A DNA stretch of 64,000 nucleotides, taken from assembly GCA_018713145.1 (NCBI GenBank), contig DVFP01000025.1, positions 1 to 64,000 of the forward strand, given 5' to 3'. Of this stretch, positions 55,119-63,681 are shown one piece after another; the stretch's first letter is position 1, and each line of letters opens with the position of its first letter. Source of the stretch: Candidatus Scybalocola faecavium. GTDB lineage: Bacteria > Bacillota > Clostridia > Lachnospirales > Lachnospiraceae. The notes under the pieces were generated by a model. It did not search any database. It was given only the letters and a program-made list of their open reading frames with translations, and was not told the origin of the DNA. A program made the translations under genes and the position numbers.

Positions 55119-56053
55119 TGCTGCTCACCTCCCACGATCCTTCCCAGCAATGATCCGCTGTAAACGACAGGATACTCTCTCCGGGTAAATAAAATCCCAT
55201 CGATCGGCGCCTTTACTGACTGTTCCACATCCCCGGTAAGGGGATTTAATATTTCTCCAAGGCGTTCCCCGGCTTTAACATTCTGGCCGATCCGGGCACA
55301 GGGAACATAAATTCCTGCCCGATCCGCATTAAGGTAGCCGATCTGCCGGTCCGTGGAAACTATGGGGCAGCGTACCGGACCGGTTTCTCCTTCCCAGATC
55401 CCCAGGGTTTTCATTATATTAAAAATTCCGTCTGTCAGCTGATGGCCATATTCTTTTGTGATCCTCATCCCGACTCCCATTTCCACCACCAGCGTAGGGG
55501 TATCCGCCTTATTCAGGCTGAAAGCCAAAGTAGACTCCAGCACTGTAGCAGAAGCGTGGATCCATATAAAATCCACATTCATTTTTTCTGCCAGGGGCAC
55601 AAGGGTTTGAGCCGTCATTTCATTGATCCGTATCTGGGGCAGCTCCATAAGAAAAATATTACTGGCATGAATATCTATGCAAAGATCTGCGCCTTTTAAA
55701 TCCTCCATAAGATGGTATACTAAAGACTCCATCATGGGACCCTGTTCATTTCCCGGGAAAATCCGGTTCATATCCAGATCAAACATAGGTATCCCCCGGG
55801 TAATAGAATCAATACCCAGGGGATTTAACGCCGGATAAACATCCACTATACCCTTTAGCTGTCCCGGCTGGGTCTTTAATCGGCGCAAAAGCTCATAGCA
55901 CACAAGCTGGCCCTCCAGCTCATCCCCGTGAGTCCCGGTAACAATGGCAATGCGCTTTTCATCCCCGGTGGGATGCTCCGGCATGATCCGGTTCTTTCTG
56001 ATCTGCAGGTGCTCGTCCACCGGCAGTTCCATGGATACAACAGTCTGAGTCAT
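55115..56053 (-). CDS. AstE/AspA-family zinc amidohydrolase
   Basis: A 312-residue M14-like deacylase. Zinc ligands His42 and Glu45 (GTHGDELEGQ) and His129 (DIHAS), the substrate-binding DLDMNRIFPG (91-100) and catalytic Glu191 (LVVEMG) are all present. The last 80 residues form a beta-rich domain with NLNADRAGIYVP-type strands. Family members cleave amide bonds of N-acyl amino acids or peptides. The start 56053 has GGAGGAG 7 bases upstream although it lies 95 bp inside the transglutaminase gene. Likely trims or releases the product of the ATP-grasp enzyme in this operon. Confidence 0.85.
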   Translation of the reverse strand: MTQTVVSMELPVDEHLQIRKNRIMPEHPTGDEKRIAIVTGTHGDELEGQLVCYELLRRLKTQPGQLKGIVDVYPALNPLGIDSITRGIPMFDLDMNRIFPGNEQGPMMESLVYHLMEDLKGADLCIDIHASNIFLMELPQIRINEMTAQTLVPLAEKMNVDFIWIHASATVLESTLAFSLNKADTPTLVVEMGVGMRITKEYGHQLTDGIFNIMKTLGIWEGETGPVRCPIVSTDRQIGYLNADRAGIYVPCARIGQNVKAGERLGEILNPLTGDVEQSVKAPIDGILFTRREYPVVYSGSLLGRIVGGEQQ

Positions 56054-56843
56054 CTCTGATCTCCTCCACATTTACACTAATATTCTGAGTCTGGGCGGCA
56101 CTGCCTAAGAAACGTCCTTTATCGACAACACAGTCACCGTAATCTCTGCCCCAGGCCAGTTTAATATAATAATCGTCAATATGCAGACAGTTGGTAGGAT
56201 CCAGTCCATACCAACCGGTGCCGGTATAAATTTCCACCCAGGCATGGCTAAACCCTTCCCCGATCATCAGTCCGTTCACATATCTGGCCGGTACGCCTAA
56301 ATACCGCATAAGGGCGATCATAATATGGGCAAAATCCTGGCATACGCCCTTCCCCAGAGATAAAGCCTGAGCCGCGGTCGTATGGATCCCTGTTACAAAG
56401 GGTTCATATGAAAAATGCCTGTACAGATCATTCATGACCAATACTGCCTTTTCCAACGGGGTATATGCTCCCTGGCTCTGACAGTCTCTAAGCAGTCTCA
56501 TGCCGTAATCCGCGATTACCGGTTCAAAGGCCGTATACCTGGATGGATATTTGTACATCGGATGGAGAGGCTCCTTCTCCTCCCCCATGCCCCGGACCAT
56601 GGCGATTCCTTCGATATTATATTCGAAAAAATCATGAGGATCCAAAATACACCCGGTAAGCTTCATGTTGCCAAAGCCGTCCCGGATTTCATTCAGATTT
56701 CCTTCCGGCAATACCTGACATCGGGTCAGGCAGATCTTTTGCCGGGCCGAGTTTTGGGGAACACACCGCAAAGCAAAATAATGCCCCGTCACGGGTGATG
56801 AAAAATCCAGCCGCATCCCATATTTAAACCTTAATTTTTTCAT
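55959..56843 (-). CDS. Transglutaminase-like protein
   Basis: A 294-residue protein with an N-terminal beta domain (about 1-100) and a transglutaminase-like cysteine-protease fold: catalytic triad Cys168 (GKGVCQDFAH), His200 (GFSHAWVEIY) and Asp215 (YGLDPTN). This COG1305-type protein may make or break peptide or isopeptide bonds. It starts 15 bp after the alpha-E gene, with a weak GAAAG site, so coupled translation is likely; its end overlaps the next gene by 95 bp. No signal peptide. Confidence 0.88.
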   Translation of the reverse strand: MKKLRFKYGMRLDFSSPVTGHYFALRCVPQNSARQKICLTRCQVLPEGNLNEIRDGFGNMKLTGCILDPHDFFEYNIEGIAMVRGMGEEKEPLHPMYKYPSRYTAFEPVIADYGMRLLRDCQSQGAYTPLEKAVLVMNDLYRHFSYEPFVTGIHTTAAQALSLGKGVCQDFAHIMIALMRYLGVPARYVNGLMIGEGFSHAWVEIYTGTGWYGLDPTNCLHIDDYYIKLAWGRDYGDCVVDKGRFLGSAAQTQNISVNVEEIRDDSDCCIHGTAGGRAPADQKEPDHAGASHRG

Positions 56844-56858
56844 ATTCTTTCAGCTATC

Positions 56859-57533
56859 TCAGGTTAACAGTCCTCCCAGACAGCCTAATGCCTCCTGCTT
56901 ATCTGTTATCTGCTGCAGCCCCTGATGGATAAGTTCCTCAAGGCGCTTAAGATTATCCTCATTATAGCACAGATTTGCTCTCCGGAGACGGTTGACCAGC
57001 TTTTTATATTCTTTTTCTAACTCATCTTTGTGATAATCCAAACGAATATAAAGATCCAGCCGTTCCACATATTTCCCGCATTTAAGGATGTTTCTGCAGT
57101 CCTCCTGATCCACATAGTCATCGGCACAGCCCCAAAAAGCAAGAAGATCGTCAATCACCTGCTGGAGCTCCAGCAGAGGCGCGGTGGTTTTTGCACATGC
57201 CCCAAAATTATCCAGGGCAAGCTGGATATATGAGAGAACATTACTGCTTAGCTCATCTCTGAGGACGATGGCATTATCATAAGCCCGGCTCATATTGGAA
57301 TAGACTGAATCCGGGTTAGACGGATCAAAAAGGTAAGAACGGACAAACTGCCGGTTAGATGTATAAATATCCGGAATATTCAAACGCTGACAATATTTTA
57401 CATAAATGCCCTCCGGCTGTTCAATCATTTTATCATATATGTGGAAAAAAATCCGCAAAGTCGTATATACCCGCTCTGTATACCGGCCCAGCCAGTATAA
57501 ATGGTCAGCTTTTTCTAGTGAGATAATACCCAT
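56859..57533 (-). CDS. Alpha-E (DUF403) domain protein
   Basis: A 224-residue all-helical protein. It starts MGIISLEKADHLYWLGRYTERV, the hallmark of alpha-E proteins, and continues with ALDNFGACAKTTAP and DYHKDELEKEYKKL helices. At 224 residues it is shorter than the usual 300 or so. Alpha-E proteins regularly pair with circularly permuted ATP-grasp and transglutaminase proteins in predicted peptide-ligating systems; the biochemical role is unknown. Its start overlaps the ATP-grasp gene by 19 bp with GGGAGGAGG upstream. Confidence 0.87.
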   Translation of the reverse strand: MGIISLEKADHLYWLGRYTERVYTTLRIFFHIYDKMIEQPEGIYVKYCQRLNIPDIYTSNRQFVRSYLFDPSNPDSVYSNMSRAYDNAIVLRDELSSNVLSYIQLALDNFGACAKTTAPLLELQQVIDDLLAFWGCADDYVDQEDCRNILKCGKYVERLDLYIRLDYHKDELEKEYKKLVNRLRRANLCYNEDNLKRLEELIHQGLQQITDKQEALGCLGGLLT

Positions 57534-58828
57534 GTGTCTTTAAATCCTCCTCCCTGTGATGAATTTACAACAAAAGAATCTGCGTTCCTGGAAAATCGGG
57601 TAAGGCCGCTGGCCCATACCCGTGTCGTTTCTCCGGTAAGCACAAAAGCTCTAAGATCTGCTTTGCGCAAAACCCGCTGATCCCCATCCATAACCTCCAA
57701 ATCCTGGAAATCGATCACTTCCTGGGCAATAAATCTTCTGGGTTCTTTTTGGATCAGCGCCTTAAGCTCTCCAAGCCTTTCCCTGGTCAGGGCATTGCCA
57801 AAGATCACGCCATAGCCGCCGGCCTCAGCAACATCCTTTACAACCAGCGCATCCAGATGATCCAGGACATATTTCCGATCCTCCTCATAAAAAGGCAGGT
57901 ATGTCGGCGCATTTTTTAATATAGGCTCCTCGCCCAAATAATAGCGGATCATTTTAGGGACAAAATAGTAGATGCCCTTATCATCGCCGATCCCGTTGCC
58001 CGGAGCATTAACAATGGCCACGTGGCCGCTGCGGTATACATCCATAATATTGGGGATACCAATAAGAGATTCCGGCAAAAATGTCATTGGATCCAAATAT
58101 TCATCAGAAATCCTCCGGTAAATAACGCCGACTTTCTGTTTGGAATTCCGGTAGTCCCGATAATATAAATAATCATCCTCCACAAAAAGGTCCGAGCATG
58201 TAGCCAGGGCGCTTTTTGTCCGCTCCGCCAGGTAGGAATGTTCAAAATAAGCCGCATTATACCGCCCCGGCGTCATGATCACCGGTATGCCGCCCGTATT
58301 GACCCAATCCAAAGTTTCCCGAAGCATGGAAGCATAGTTCCGATTATCTGTAATGGGATTGTTGGCAAAGGTAACCGGCGAAACCCTGCGGCAGATTTCC
58401 CGGGCAATTAAAGGATAGGACGCTCCTGAGGGGATTCTTAAATTATCCTCCAGAATATACCATTCCTTATCCTTTCCAAGTACCAGATCGATCCCGGAGA
58501 TATGGCTGTAAATGCCTTTAGGCGGCGTAAATTGGTCACATTCGGGAAGATAACCGGAAGATGAAAATACAAAATCCTCCGGGATGACCTTATCCTTAAT
58601 GATTTTTTTTTCTGTGTATATGTCTCTTAGAAAACAGTTTAAAGCGTCTACCCTCTGGATCAGCCCTTTTTCAAGATATTGAAAATCCTTATGGGGGATC
58701 ACCCGGGGAATGGCGTCAAAGGGAAAAAGCTGTTCATGAAATTCTCCGTTTTTGTATATCCCGAATTTTACGCCAAAGCGAGCCATAAGACGGTTAATTC
58801 CTTCGGTGTGGTCGATTAATTCCTGCAT
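57515..58828 (-). CDS. Circularly permuted ATP-grasp protein (COG2308-like)
   Basis: A 437-residue predicted ATP-dependent amide ligase. Family features: KDFQYLEKGLIQRVDALNCF near the start, YSHISGIDLVLGKDKEWYILEDNLRIPSG, RNYASMLRETL, VIYRRISDEYLDP, and the late VVKDVAEAGGYGV glycine loop with QEVIDFQDL and DLRAFVLTG, the ATP and Mg sites in permuted order. Such enzymes probably join an amino acid or peptide to an acid through an acyl phosphate. First gene of a five-gene overlapping operon with its own promoter and attenuator-like hairpin. Substrates unknown. Confidence 0.9.
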   Translation of the reverse strand: MQELIDHTEGINRLMARFGVKFGIYKNGEFHEQLFPFDAIPRVIPHKDFQYLEKGLIQRVDALNCFLRDIYTEKKIIKDKVIPEDFVFSSSGYLPECDQFTPPKGIYSHISGIDLVLGKDKEWYILEDNLRIPSGASYPLIAREICRRVSPVTFANNPITDNRNYASMLRETLDWVNTGGIPVIMTPGRYNAAYFEHSYLAERTKSALATCSDLFVEDDYLYYRDYRNSKQKVGVIYRRISDEYLDPMTFLPESLIGIPNIMDVYRSGHVAIVNAPGNGIGDDKGIYYFVPKMIRYYLGEEPILKNAPTYLPFYEEDRKYVLDHLDALVVKDVAEAGGYGVIFGNALTRERLGELKALIQKEPRRFIAQEVIDFQDLEVMDGDQRVLRKADLRAFVLTGETTRVWASGLTRFSRNADSFVVNSSQGGGFKDTWVLSH

Positions 58829-58905
58829 AGACCTTATCCTCCTTAACTTTTTTTAAGCCTGGTCCGTTTATAAAAATCCTTCCACCCGATATTTTCCTCC
58901 ACATT

Positions 58906-58939
58906 TGTCCAGGGGCAAAATGTCTGTCCAGGGGCAAAA
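58906..58939 (-). repeat. 15-bp direct repeat in the ATP-grasp operon leader
   Basis: TGTCCAGGGGCAAAA occurs at 58906-58920 and 58925-58939, 19 bp apart, between the leader hairpin and the ribosome site. Candidate protein or RNA-binding site. Confidence 0.6.
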
Positions 58940-58953
58940 AGCTTTTCCAAACG

Positions 58954-58985
58954 AAAAAAGCGCCGGAAACCTGAATTTCCAGCGC
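58954..58985 (-). terminator. Attenuator-like terminator in the ATP-grasp operon leader
   Basis: Stem GCGCTGGAAA/TTTCCGGCGC followed by TTTTTTCG on the minus strand. It lies between the likely promoter (59011-59040) and the ATP-grasp start, so it should stop most transcripts unless relieved. It could instead end stray transcripts. Confidence 0.6.
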
Positions 58986-59010
58986 CTTTGCTTTTCTCTA
59001 TCTGTTTAAT

Positions 59011-59040
59011 AGTTTACTACAAAAAACTCTTCCTTGTCAA
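59011..59040 (-). promoter_or_regulatory. Promoter of the ATP-grasp operon
   Basis: Minus-strand TTGACA, 18 bases, TAAACT, upstream of the leader hairpin and repeats; the leader would be about 170 bases. Confidence 0.5.
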
Positions 59041-59085
59041 CAGTAATAATTTTATCACGCCTATCCTAAAATACAACCCCTTATC

Positions 59086-59114
59086 TTGTCCCCGGCTCCC
59101 GGCCGTGGTACAAT
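59086..59114 (+). promoter_or_regulatory. Promoter of the ATPase gene pair
   Basis: TTGTCC, 17 bases, TACAAT, 47 bp before the ATPase start codon. Confidence 0.5.
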
Positions 59115-59160
59115 AGAGTGGACAAAACTACAGACCTGGTCTTCCAAAGGAGGGGCGCGT

Positions 59161-60015
59161 ATGTATTTATCCCATTTTGAATTTCCGGATATTGAACAGG
59201 AATATACAGTCCGATTTTCCATAAAAAGAACCTGCTATGATTCCTTTTATCCTTTTGGCATATTATCCCGGCACCATTTTACCCAGATCGACTTTGAGCC
59301 GGTAACGATCCTGTATGGAGGAAACGGCTGCGGAAAAAGCACTGCTTTAAATGTGATCGCCCAAAAGCTGGGGCTGAAACGGGGCGCCTTATACAACCGA
59401 TCGGATTTTTTTGAAGACTATGTGGATATGTGCACCGTTCAGGCTGACGATCCTCTTCCAAAAGACAGCCGCATGATCACCAGCGATGATGTATTTGACT
59501 TTATGCTGGATCTGCGGTCTGTCAACCAGGGCATTGATCAGCGACGGGAAACTCTTTTTGATGAATATATGGACGCTAAATGTTCCCGGTTTCAAATGAA
59601 ATCCATGGAAGATTATGAGGCTCTGAAAAAATCAAACCTGGCAAAAAGGACTACTCAGTCTAAATTTGTCCGTAAAAATCTGAAAAATAATATTCGGGAA
59701 CATTCCAACGGGGAAAGCGCCTTTTTATATTTTTCTGAAATTATCAGGGAGAACGCTTTGTATCTTTTAGACGAGCCGGAAAACAGCCTGTGCGCCCAAA
59801 AGCAGCAGGAACTTGCTGTTTTTTTAGAGGACAGCGCCCGCTTTTTTAGATGTCAGCTGGTCATTGCCACCCACTCTCCCTTCCTTCTGGCCATACGAGG
59901 CGCAAAAATCTATGATATGGACGAGGATCCGGTGGATGTAAAAAAATGGACCCGGTTGGAAAATGTAAAAGCTTACTATGAATTTTTTAAAAAGCACAAG
60001 GAGGAATTTTCATGA
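59161..60015 (+). CDS. ABC-type/AAA_21-like cytosolic ATPase
   Basis: A 284-residue single ATPase domain: Walker A GGNGCGKST at 53-61, signature-like NGES at 183-186, Walker B LYLLDEPENSL at 200-210 and switch His238 in ATHSPF. No membrane segments and no permease nearby. It resembles the free-standing ATPases grouped with SbcC/OLD-like or RecF-like proteins that act on nucleic acids. AAAGGAGG precedes ATG 59161; the upstream frame overlaps the promoter. It overlaps the next small gene by 4 bp, so the two probably form a functional pair. Confidence 0.88.
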   Translation: MYLSHFEFPDIEQEYTVRFSIKRTCYDSFYPFGILSRHHFTQIDFEPVTILYGGNGCGKSTALNVIAQKLGLKRGALYNRSDFFEDYVDMCTVQADDPLPKDSRMITSDDVFDFMLDLRSVNQGIDQRRETLFDEYMDAKCSRFQMKSMEDYEALKKSNLAKRTTQSKFVRKNLKNNIREHSNGESAFLYFSEIIRENALYLLDEPENSLCAQKQQELAVFLEDSARFFRCQLVIATHSPFLLAIRGAKIYDMDEDPVDVKKWTRLENVKAYYEFFKKHKEEFS

Positions 60016-60254
60016 TCAATCCAAAACGACTTATGGAATTTAAACGCTTAAGAGATGAATTTGCCCAGCGGCACCCGAAATTTACTATGTTTCTGGATGC
60101 CGCTTCAAAAGAAGGGGTTCAGGAAGGCAGCGTGATCGAGATTCAGATCACCAGTCCTGAGGGAAAGACCCTTTGCTCCAATCTTCGGGTTTCTCAGGAG
60201 GATCTGGAGCTTTTAAATACTTTAAAACACCTGGGACATACACCAAAGCTGTAG
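60012..60254 (+). CDS. Small conserved-looking protein paired with the ATPase
   Basis: An 80-residue charged, cytosolic protein with helix-strand character (PKRLMEFKRLRDEFAQRHPK, then VIEIQITSPEGKTL, then EDLELLNTLKHLG). No family recognised. It is coupled to the ATPase gene through an ATGA overlap with AAGGAGG upstream inside the ATPase end. Its last 61 bp overlap the end of the helicase gene on the other strand. Confidence 0.7.
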   Translation: MINPKRLMEFKRLRDEFAQRHPKFTMFLDAASKEGVQEGSVIEIQITSPEGKTLCSNLRVSQEDLELLNTLKHLGHTPKL

Positions 60255-62143
60255 CCAACAGGAAGCTTTCTGCCGCAGTAGCGGCATGTGGCAATATAAT
60301 TTGTTTTCTTTCCAAGAAGATAACGCATGATCGTGCTTTCTGTCCGTGCCCTTTCCCGGGACAGCCATTTTGTATCAATGATCTTGCCCATACGGACAGA
60401 AAACTGATAATACAGATCAAGCTGCTTATAATACGTCTCATATTTCTGTATTCCCGCCAGCTCTCTAAGGTTCTTTTTATCCGGATAGGGCAAAGATACG
60501 TCGGCTGTATACACCTCACAGTAGTGGTTCCACAAATCTACCACATAGCGGTCCTTTACATCAATCGGACAGCTGATCATCCGGTACAGCGTCCGCTTAT
60601 CCTTAAAGCCGTCAATATAATCTCTGCGCCGGCTGGCCTGACCATATAAAAACAGAGTATCTTCAATACTTACCTTAACAAAAGGCGGCCGGGTCTGGAC
60701 ATCATGCCATACTCTTAATATGGCATCCAAAGGCTCATCCATATCAAGAAGCACCTGAGGGAAGCCCAGACTTACCGTTTCAATAGGCGCTTCCGAAGCA
60801 TCAAACCGCTCCCGCACATAGTCCAGTGCCTCATCCCCCATAGCTGTCACATAGCCCGCGTCATAAAGGCCGTATCTTCCCGCACGACCAGCGATCTGCT
60901 TGATCTCCGGCACCTTTAAGGGCCGTCTTGAGGTTCCGTCAAACTTTTCCACCTGGACAAATACGATCCGTCTTACAGGAAGATTCAGCCCCATGCCGAT
61001 GGCATCTGTGGCCACCACTACCTTTGTCTGGCCGGAGGCAAACATTTCCACCTGACGCCGCCGGATTTCCGGAGGCAGGCTTCCATAGATCACGCTGGCA
61101 CGGATCCCCCGCTCTTCCAACCGCCCGGCCACATCCAGCACAGATCTTTTGGAAAATACGATAAGGGCAACCCCAGGCTGGACATCATCGGGAAATACAA
61201 AGGACGTATCCTCACAGTACAAGGGAATCTTCCGCTCATAGCGGCGGATCTCATAATGGTCCTGGCACAGCCGGATCAAATGGGTCACTACCGGCTCTGC
61301 CGCCGGACTGAGACAAATATGGATCTCATCCGCTAAAAGCCCCAAAATGGCCCGGGTCCAGGAATGTCCCCGATCTGTATCAGAAACCATTTGAGCCTCA
61401 TCAATAACCGCGATGTCATAGGTGTCATTAATGTCCGCCATTTCTATAGTGGAGGCTGTCACCCGGCTGTGAGGGGTTTCGATACATTCCTGCCCTGTCA
61501 GCATGGTACATGGGGTATGGTACGCGTTCATCCGCTCATAAACTTCCAGGGCAAGCAGGCGCAAAGGCCCAAGATAAACACCGTGCTTTGCATTTTTTAA
61601 AGCTTCCAGAGCCTGAAAGGTTTTTCCGCTGTTGGTAGGGCCGATATGAAGGATAAAACGCCGGCTCATGGACAGGGCTTTTGGAAATTCCAGTTCCGGC
61701 CGGGACGGCACCAGCTCTGTAATGCGATTTTCAATACAATATCTGCGGTATCTTTGACACAGCTCAAAAAGGGTGTGGGAACATACAGCGCCTGGCATAT
61801 GGGTCCGGATATAATCAAAAAATCCCTCATCCAAAGATGACAGATCATCCGGAAGGACCATGAGCAGATCCAGCCGCACCAGCTGAGGGATGGTCTGGGA
61901 TACAAGGAGGGAAATGGCTGACTTGTTCCGGTATTTTGACGCAAGATGAAAAAGATTTTTGATCTGCCGGTGATAATCCTCCAAAATCGACCGGCTTACC
62001 TGATGGGGTCCCAGACGCTTTAATGTCTTGTTCAGGGCGCCAAGGCGCTTCTCATATCCGGATGCCCGGACATTGCTTTTCTTTTTTGCCTCCTTGCGGT
62101 ATTCAGCCACGTAAAAATCGATTAATTGTGTTGTTTCAGTCAT
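60194..62143 (-). CDS. Suv3-like DEAD/DExH-box RNA helicase with zinc ribbon
   Basis: A 649-residue helicase. Motif I is GPTNSGKT, motif II DEAQ (AVIDEAQM), motif III-like SPAAEP, motif V TDAIGMGLNLP and motif VI QIAGRAGRYG. The SUV3 C-terminal region follows, and the protein ends in a zinc ribbon (CRYCGRKLP and CPRCFKVF). The first 140 residues are helical and unassigned. Suv3 enzymes unwind RNA for degradation; the bacterial role is little known. ATG 62143 is chosen with AGGTGA at 8 bases; it overlaps the upstream gene end by 8 bp. Confidence 0.9.
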   Translation of the reverse strand: MTETTQLIDFYVAEYRKEAKKKSNVRASGYEKRLGALNKTLKRLGPHQVSRSILEDYHRQIKNLFHLASKYRNKSAISLLVSQTIPQLVRLDLLMVLPDDLSSLDEGFFDYIRTHMPGAVCSHTLFELCQRYRRYCIENRITELVPSRPELEFPKALSMSRRFILHIGPTNSGKTFQALEALKNAKHGVYLGPLRLLALEVYERMNAYHTPCTMLTGQECIETPHSRVTASTIEMADINDTYDIAVIDEAQMVSDTDRGHSWTRAILGLLADEIHICLSPAAEPVVTHLIRLCQDHYEIRRYERKIPLYCEDTSFVFPDDVQPGVALIVFSKRSVLDVAGRLEERGIRASVIYGSLPPEIRRRQVEMFASGQTKVVVATDAIGMGLNLPVRRIVFVQVEKFDGTSRRPLKVPEIKQIAGRAGRYGLYDAGYVTAMGDEALDYVRERFDASEAPIETVSLGFPQVLLDMDEPLDAILRVWHDVQTRPPFVKVSIEDTLFLYGQASRRRDYIDGFKDKRTLYRMISCPIDVKDRYVVDLWNHYCEVYTADVSLPYPDKKNLRELAGIQKYETYYKQLDLYYQFSVRMGKIIDTKWLSRERARTESTIMRYLLGKKTNYIATCRYCGRKLPVGYSFGVCPRCFKVFKSSRSS

Positions 62144-62912
62144 TTTCATTCACCTGTGTTTCTTCGGACCAGTACATTCGCACAAGATCCACGTAAAACA
62201 TATTTCCGTAATTATACCGCCAGCCCCCGTTTCGCTCTACAGACAGCTCGTTCCGGTAAGTAACGGTCTCGCCTCCGGACATGTCCCGGGCAAAATCCTG
62301 GGCCAGCTGGGATGTATGTACTTTCCCGTTTTCCGATACAAAAGTCAGATAGGTAATGCCAAAATTATAGGCCTGAATTACACTGTTTAAGTCACATCCC
62401 AACTGGCTGCCATAAGACAAAAGCTGGGAAAACACACTGCATCCCTGCTCAATGGAAGCCTCCGGTTCAAGAGAATTTACTTTAAGACCTAAAGATTCGC
62501 TGGACTGCATCACATCATTGCCTGTGCCTCCCGACTCTACCTGCATGATGGCCATGAGCAGATCCACATATTCGCTGATCCCATACTGGGCGGCATACTG
62601 CTCTAACAGCGGCTTATAGTCCTGAACCTCCTGAGACACCGGCCAAATACTCTGCTCCTTTTGGTCCTCTGACCGATTTAAAAAAGCACTGATCGCCAGT
62701 GCCACAATCATAATAAAGGTGGCCCCAAGGATCACCAGAAGAAATATGGCATACCGCCGTTTTCTCCGTAAGATCTCCATGCGCTGTGCCCGGGTAAGGC
62801 GGCGGGGCGTTCCGGAAGCTTTTCTGCCGGCAAATGTCTGTGTTTTTCCGGCGTCGGCCCTGGGTGATCCCTGAGCCCTTTGCCTTTTTTTATCATTTTG
62901 TGTATTTGCCAA
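62136..62912 (-). CDS. Membrane-anchored lysozyme-like protein
   Basis: A 258-residue protein: basic cytosolic N-terminus (RRLTRAQRMEILRRKRR), one membrane helix (about 54-76), and a cell-wall-facing lysozyme-like domain of the CwlT/PF13702 type with catalytic Glu in MAIMQVESGGTG, then SLGLK and AYNFGITYL. It probably cleaves glycan strands during growth. TTG start at 62912 is supported by AAAGGAG 7 bases upstream. Lies between thiN and the helicase, overlapping the latter. Confidence 0.9.
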   Translation of the reverse strand: MANTQNDKKRQRAQGSPRADAGKTQTFAGRKASGTPRRLTRAQRMEILRRKRRYAIFLLVILGATFIMIVALAISAFLNRSEDQKEQSIWPVSQEVQDYKPLLEQYAAQYGISEYVDLLMAIMQVESGGTGNDVMQSSESLGLKVNSLEPEASIEQGCSVFSQLLSYGSQLGCDLNSVIQAYNFGITYLTFVSENGKVHTSQLAQDFARDMSGGETVTYRNELSVERNGGWRYNYGNMFYVDLVRMYWSEETQVNEND

Positions 62913-62986
62913 AATATCGCTCCTTTAAATAACCGATGGATCATCACCCTTTTAAAGAAAACTGTGGTGACCGATTTCCTATCTTA

Positions 62987-63661
62987 TCAATCCCGGGTTT
63001 CCAGCAAAACGGCAATGCCCTCTTTAACCCAAAGCGCAGCCTGGTCCCCGGTAATTTCATTACTGACGCATAGGCTTTCCCCAAGGGACACTGTATGATC
63101 GTGTAAGGGATATTTTACACCTTCAAGGGTAACGCCGCTGATTTTTGCTGTTAAAGGAATTAAAGAAAGATATTTTCCGAAATGTTCATTTTTTTTAATC
63201 GTCCTGTGTCCGGATAACAAACTGATCCGGTTATGCTCATCCTGGATCACTGCACAAATTCCTTTGCGGAATGGAAGGAGGAGCATGGTAATATTGGCCA
63301 AAACATGATCCAGCCTGGTGCCTGTGGCCCCAAGGATCCAGATTCGGCTTTCCCCATTCCCTTCACAGTATTGTATCGCCAGTTTTAAGGCAATGTCTGT
63401 GTCTGTATAATCCTTTTCAGGGATATATTCATGGATCACCGGCCCGTTTTCCTTTTCGGCCGCCCTTTTATACTTTTCCAGGATTTTGGGTGATACAGTA
63501 TCAAAATCTCCCACAATGTCAGTTAAAGGGGCGGCGTTAAGCTGATACGCCGCCTCCAGTCCCCCGTCCACAGCAATGACTTTTTCAAAAGCATGATCCT
63601 TAAGAAAATTCCTGGCAAATTCAAGGTCCACATGACCTCCGGAAATTAAAAGAACATCCAT
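62987..63661 (-). CDS. thiN: Thiamine diphosphokinase
   Basis: A 224-residue kinase that transfers diphosphate from ATP to thiamine. It shows ISGGHVD, VIAVDGGLEAAYQL, IVGDFDTVSP and the GATGTRLDHVLANI segment of the active site, with a C-terminal beta domain (LEGVKYPL, SNEIT). It follows rpe by 20 bp, the rpe-thiN order common in Firmicutes. Confidence 0.95.
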   Translation of the reverse strand: MDVLLISGGHVDLEFARNFLKDHAFEKVIAVDGGLEAAYQLNAAPLTDIVGDFDTVSPKILEKYKRAAEKENGPVIHEYIPEKDYTDTDIALKLAIQYCEGNGESRIWILGATGTRLDHVLANITMLLLPFRKGICAVIQDEHNRISLLSGHRTIKKNEHFGKYLSLIPLTAKISGVTLEGVKYPLHDHTVSLGESLCVSNEITGDQAALWVKEGIAVLLETRD

Positions 63662-63681
63662 AAAAACTGCTCCTCTCTGAA

